Positions 62,575 to 64,000 of a DNA stretch of 64,000 nt are shown here, one piece after another. The stretch is from the NCBI GenBank assembly GCA_947579605.1, contig OX388325.1, forward strand, positions 2,785,572 through 2,849,571, given 5' to 3'. How positions within the stretch are numbered: the first letter of the stretch is position 1; each line of letters opens with the position of its first letter. The translations under genes were made by a program, and so were the position numbers. The notes below the pieces were generated by a model. The model made no database searches and was not told where the DNA came from. It saw only the letters and a program-made list of their open reading frames with translations. This DNA comes from Athripsodes cinereus (taxonomy: Eukaryota > Arthropoda > Insecta > Trichoptera > Leptoceridae).

Positions 62575-64000
62575 AAGGACAAAGGAATTAAGCCTATAAG
62601 ATGGATGTGACAACAGAATTCTGGGCAGTTTTGTCTAGAAATTAAGAGAGAGAGGTTAATTCTTAGAGACAGTTTTTATTTGGTAATCAATAGAGGCAGT
62701 TTTGTCTTGGAATTAGGAGAGAGAGGTTAAAATCTTAAAAGCAGTGTTGTATTCAATTTGTTTTTCGTTGTTGACATTTCTTTCTCCGAGTAATAAATAT
62801 AATATTTCTTTTAGTGATTATTTCCACAATGGAAATAATAAGAAACTCATCCTAAAATTTTATTATAATTTTACATTAAATTCAGTGTTTCGAAGCAGCG
62901 AATTTTGCAGTAAACCACCTTACCCGAAGCTAAGATTTTGTTTTATTTTATTTTGTTGAATTTGATTGTTAAGAATATTTTTTTTCTTTTATCTTATTAA
63001 ATGTCTCTTTTAAAGTAAAGTTTGATAATTTCTTGTGAGATTGACTTAGTTTGATATTTTATTTTCTACATTGTTAGATTTGTAGACTAGCATTGTTTGC
63101 AATTTTGACTTGTGGAGGATTACTCAATTATATGAACAGAGTCGAATTCAGGACATAAATTTATTTTATTTTCCCAAATTAATAAAATTTGAATAACTAA
63201 TATTATTTGTAAATTTAATTTATAGATATTACTTGATAAAAAGAGCAGGGACGGACTCAGAAACATTGAATAAATTTTTATGATATTTTGAATTCTAACA
63301 CAAGCATGAATTTTGACTCATATTTATTTTATGTAAATATCTCTTATTATATCATAAATTAATATCCCACATTCCGAACCCACAAGCTGTCACTTGGCCG
63401 ACAGTTCCCAGTGTGAGAAAATTAAGTCAGAAAGTGCTGGTGCCTTCCCACTACAAAAAATTCTGGCCCCACAGATCATATTTATTATATTTATATTATT
63501 TGCATGCTATGTATTATATTTTTCTTAATTTATCATATTTGTATACTAATGAGGCTGACAATAGTGAATGGAAGGCTATGTTCAGATCGGAATTGGCGTG
63601 GCAGGGGCTAATTTCCGTTAACAAACCAATTTTTATTGTTAAAATTAACAAAAATAGTCAGTGATTGAATTTTGTCAAACTTTGGTTCAGTAAAATATTT
63701 CATCTCGATGCGCCCCTGGCGCTGTAGACATATACTAGTTATGTATGAAACCATATGCCTTTTATAAATAAAACTGCATTCAAAACTAATCTGTAATATA
63801 ATTACAGGAATAAACTTTCGATAACGTTGAATCATAAGTTTGATAAAATATTATTTCATTGACTATTTCTAACAAATAACATGGATTTCTGTTGTACATA
63901 AAAAAATTTGATATTTATTCTTGATTGTTATTGTGTGTTGTTTTCTTTGTGTATTTTCAGCAATAAGGTAAGGCTTTTATACTTGCTAACGTCGAGTATA
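62575..64000 (-). repeat. Diverged dispersed repeat, right copy (inverted partner at 18826-20175)
   Basis: Read on the minus strand it follows 18826-20175 block by block and runs off the window edge at the TCGACGTTAGC segment. A local duplication of an AATTAAGAGAGAGAGGTTAA-like segment (about 62640-62730) is unique to this copy. No coding frame is supported. Confidence 0.75.

Overview
This is about 64 kb of AT-rich animal nuclear DNA, almost certainly from an insect. The evidence is spliced exons of a fibrillar collagen gene, a large NACHT-ankyrin gene, and dense arthropod-type transposable elements (Jockey, RTE-like, R4/Dong-like and CR1/L2-like LINEs, a Penelope-like element, Ty3/gypsy, hAT, pogo/Tigger, tRNA-derived SINEs and many minisatellites). 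There are no operons or bacterial signals. I cannot name the species or order from the sequence alone.

Layout. 1-8.6 kb: a broken Jockey-type LINE split by a nested RTE-like LINE (9-bp target duplication) and by a second insert carrying a ~98-bp satellite, followed by an R4-like LINE remnant. 8.7-12 kb: a possible host exon, a Tigger relic, a Penelope-like GIY-YIG element bounded by 104-bp inverted repeats with hammerhead-like cores, and a CR1/L2 tail. 12.07-16.87 kb: a young, apparently intact Ty3/gypsy retrotransposon with near-identical 305-bp LTRs, an AAAAAAC frameshift site between gag and pol, and a primer-binding site complementary to its own LTR. 16.9-24.5 kb: non-coding sequence with a 69-bp minisatellite (18 copies) and a second hammerhead-like Penelope end.

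24.5-37.05 kb is the centrepiece: one uninterrupted frame encoding a PD-(D/E)XK nuclease-like N-terminus, a NACHT NTPase and a very large ankyrin domain. This is the layout of an NLR-like immune or genome-defence receptor. The distal ankyrin part is 52 complete 105-bp units, near-identical in DNA but varying at the residues expected on the ankyrin ligand-facing surface. Three in-frame stops interrupt the array; two of them are copies of one mutation spread by a 420-bp duplication. The array is finally cut by a LINE fragment whose sequence supplies the last stop codon.

37.05-43.5 kb is a pile of LINE, gypsy and hAT fragments. Just past it is a short possible stranded end of the ankyrin gene. 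43.5-48.4 kb holds minisatellites, a SINE, MITEs and LINE tails. 48.4-54 kb is the 3' end of a fibrillar collagen gene on the minus strand: two exons that join in phase, with a CR1/L2-like LINE and a hAT relic in the intron between them. 54.3-60.8 kb is a near full-length two-ORF LINE on the minus strand (PHD-finger ORF1; endonuclease plus reverse transcriptase ORF2). The window ends in a diverged dispersed repeat whose inverted partner lies at 18.8-20.2 kb.

The host loci I can support are the NACHT-ankyrin gene, the collagen gene and perhaps two isolated exons. Nearly everything else is mobile or tandemly repeated DNA. Domain assignments are by eye; no searches were run.
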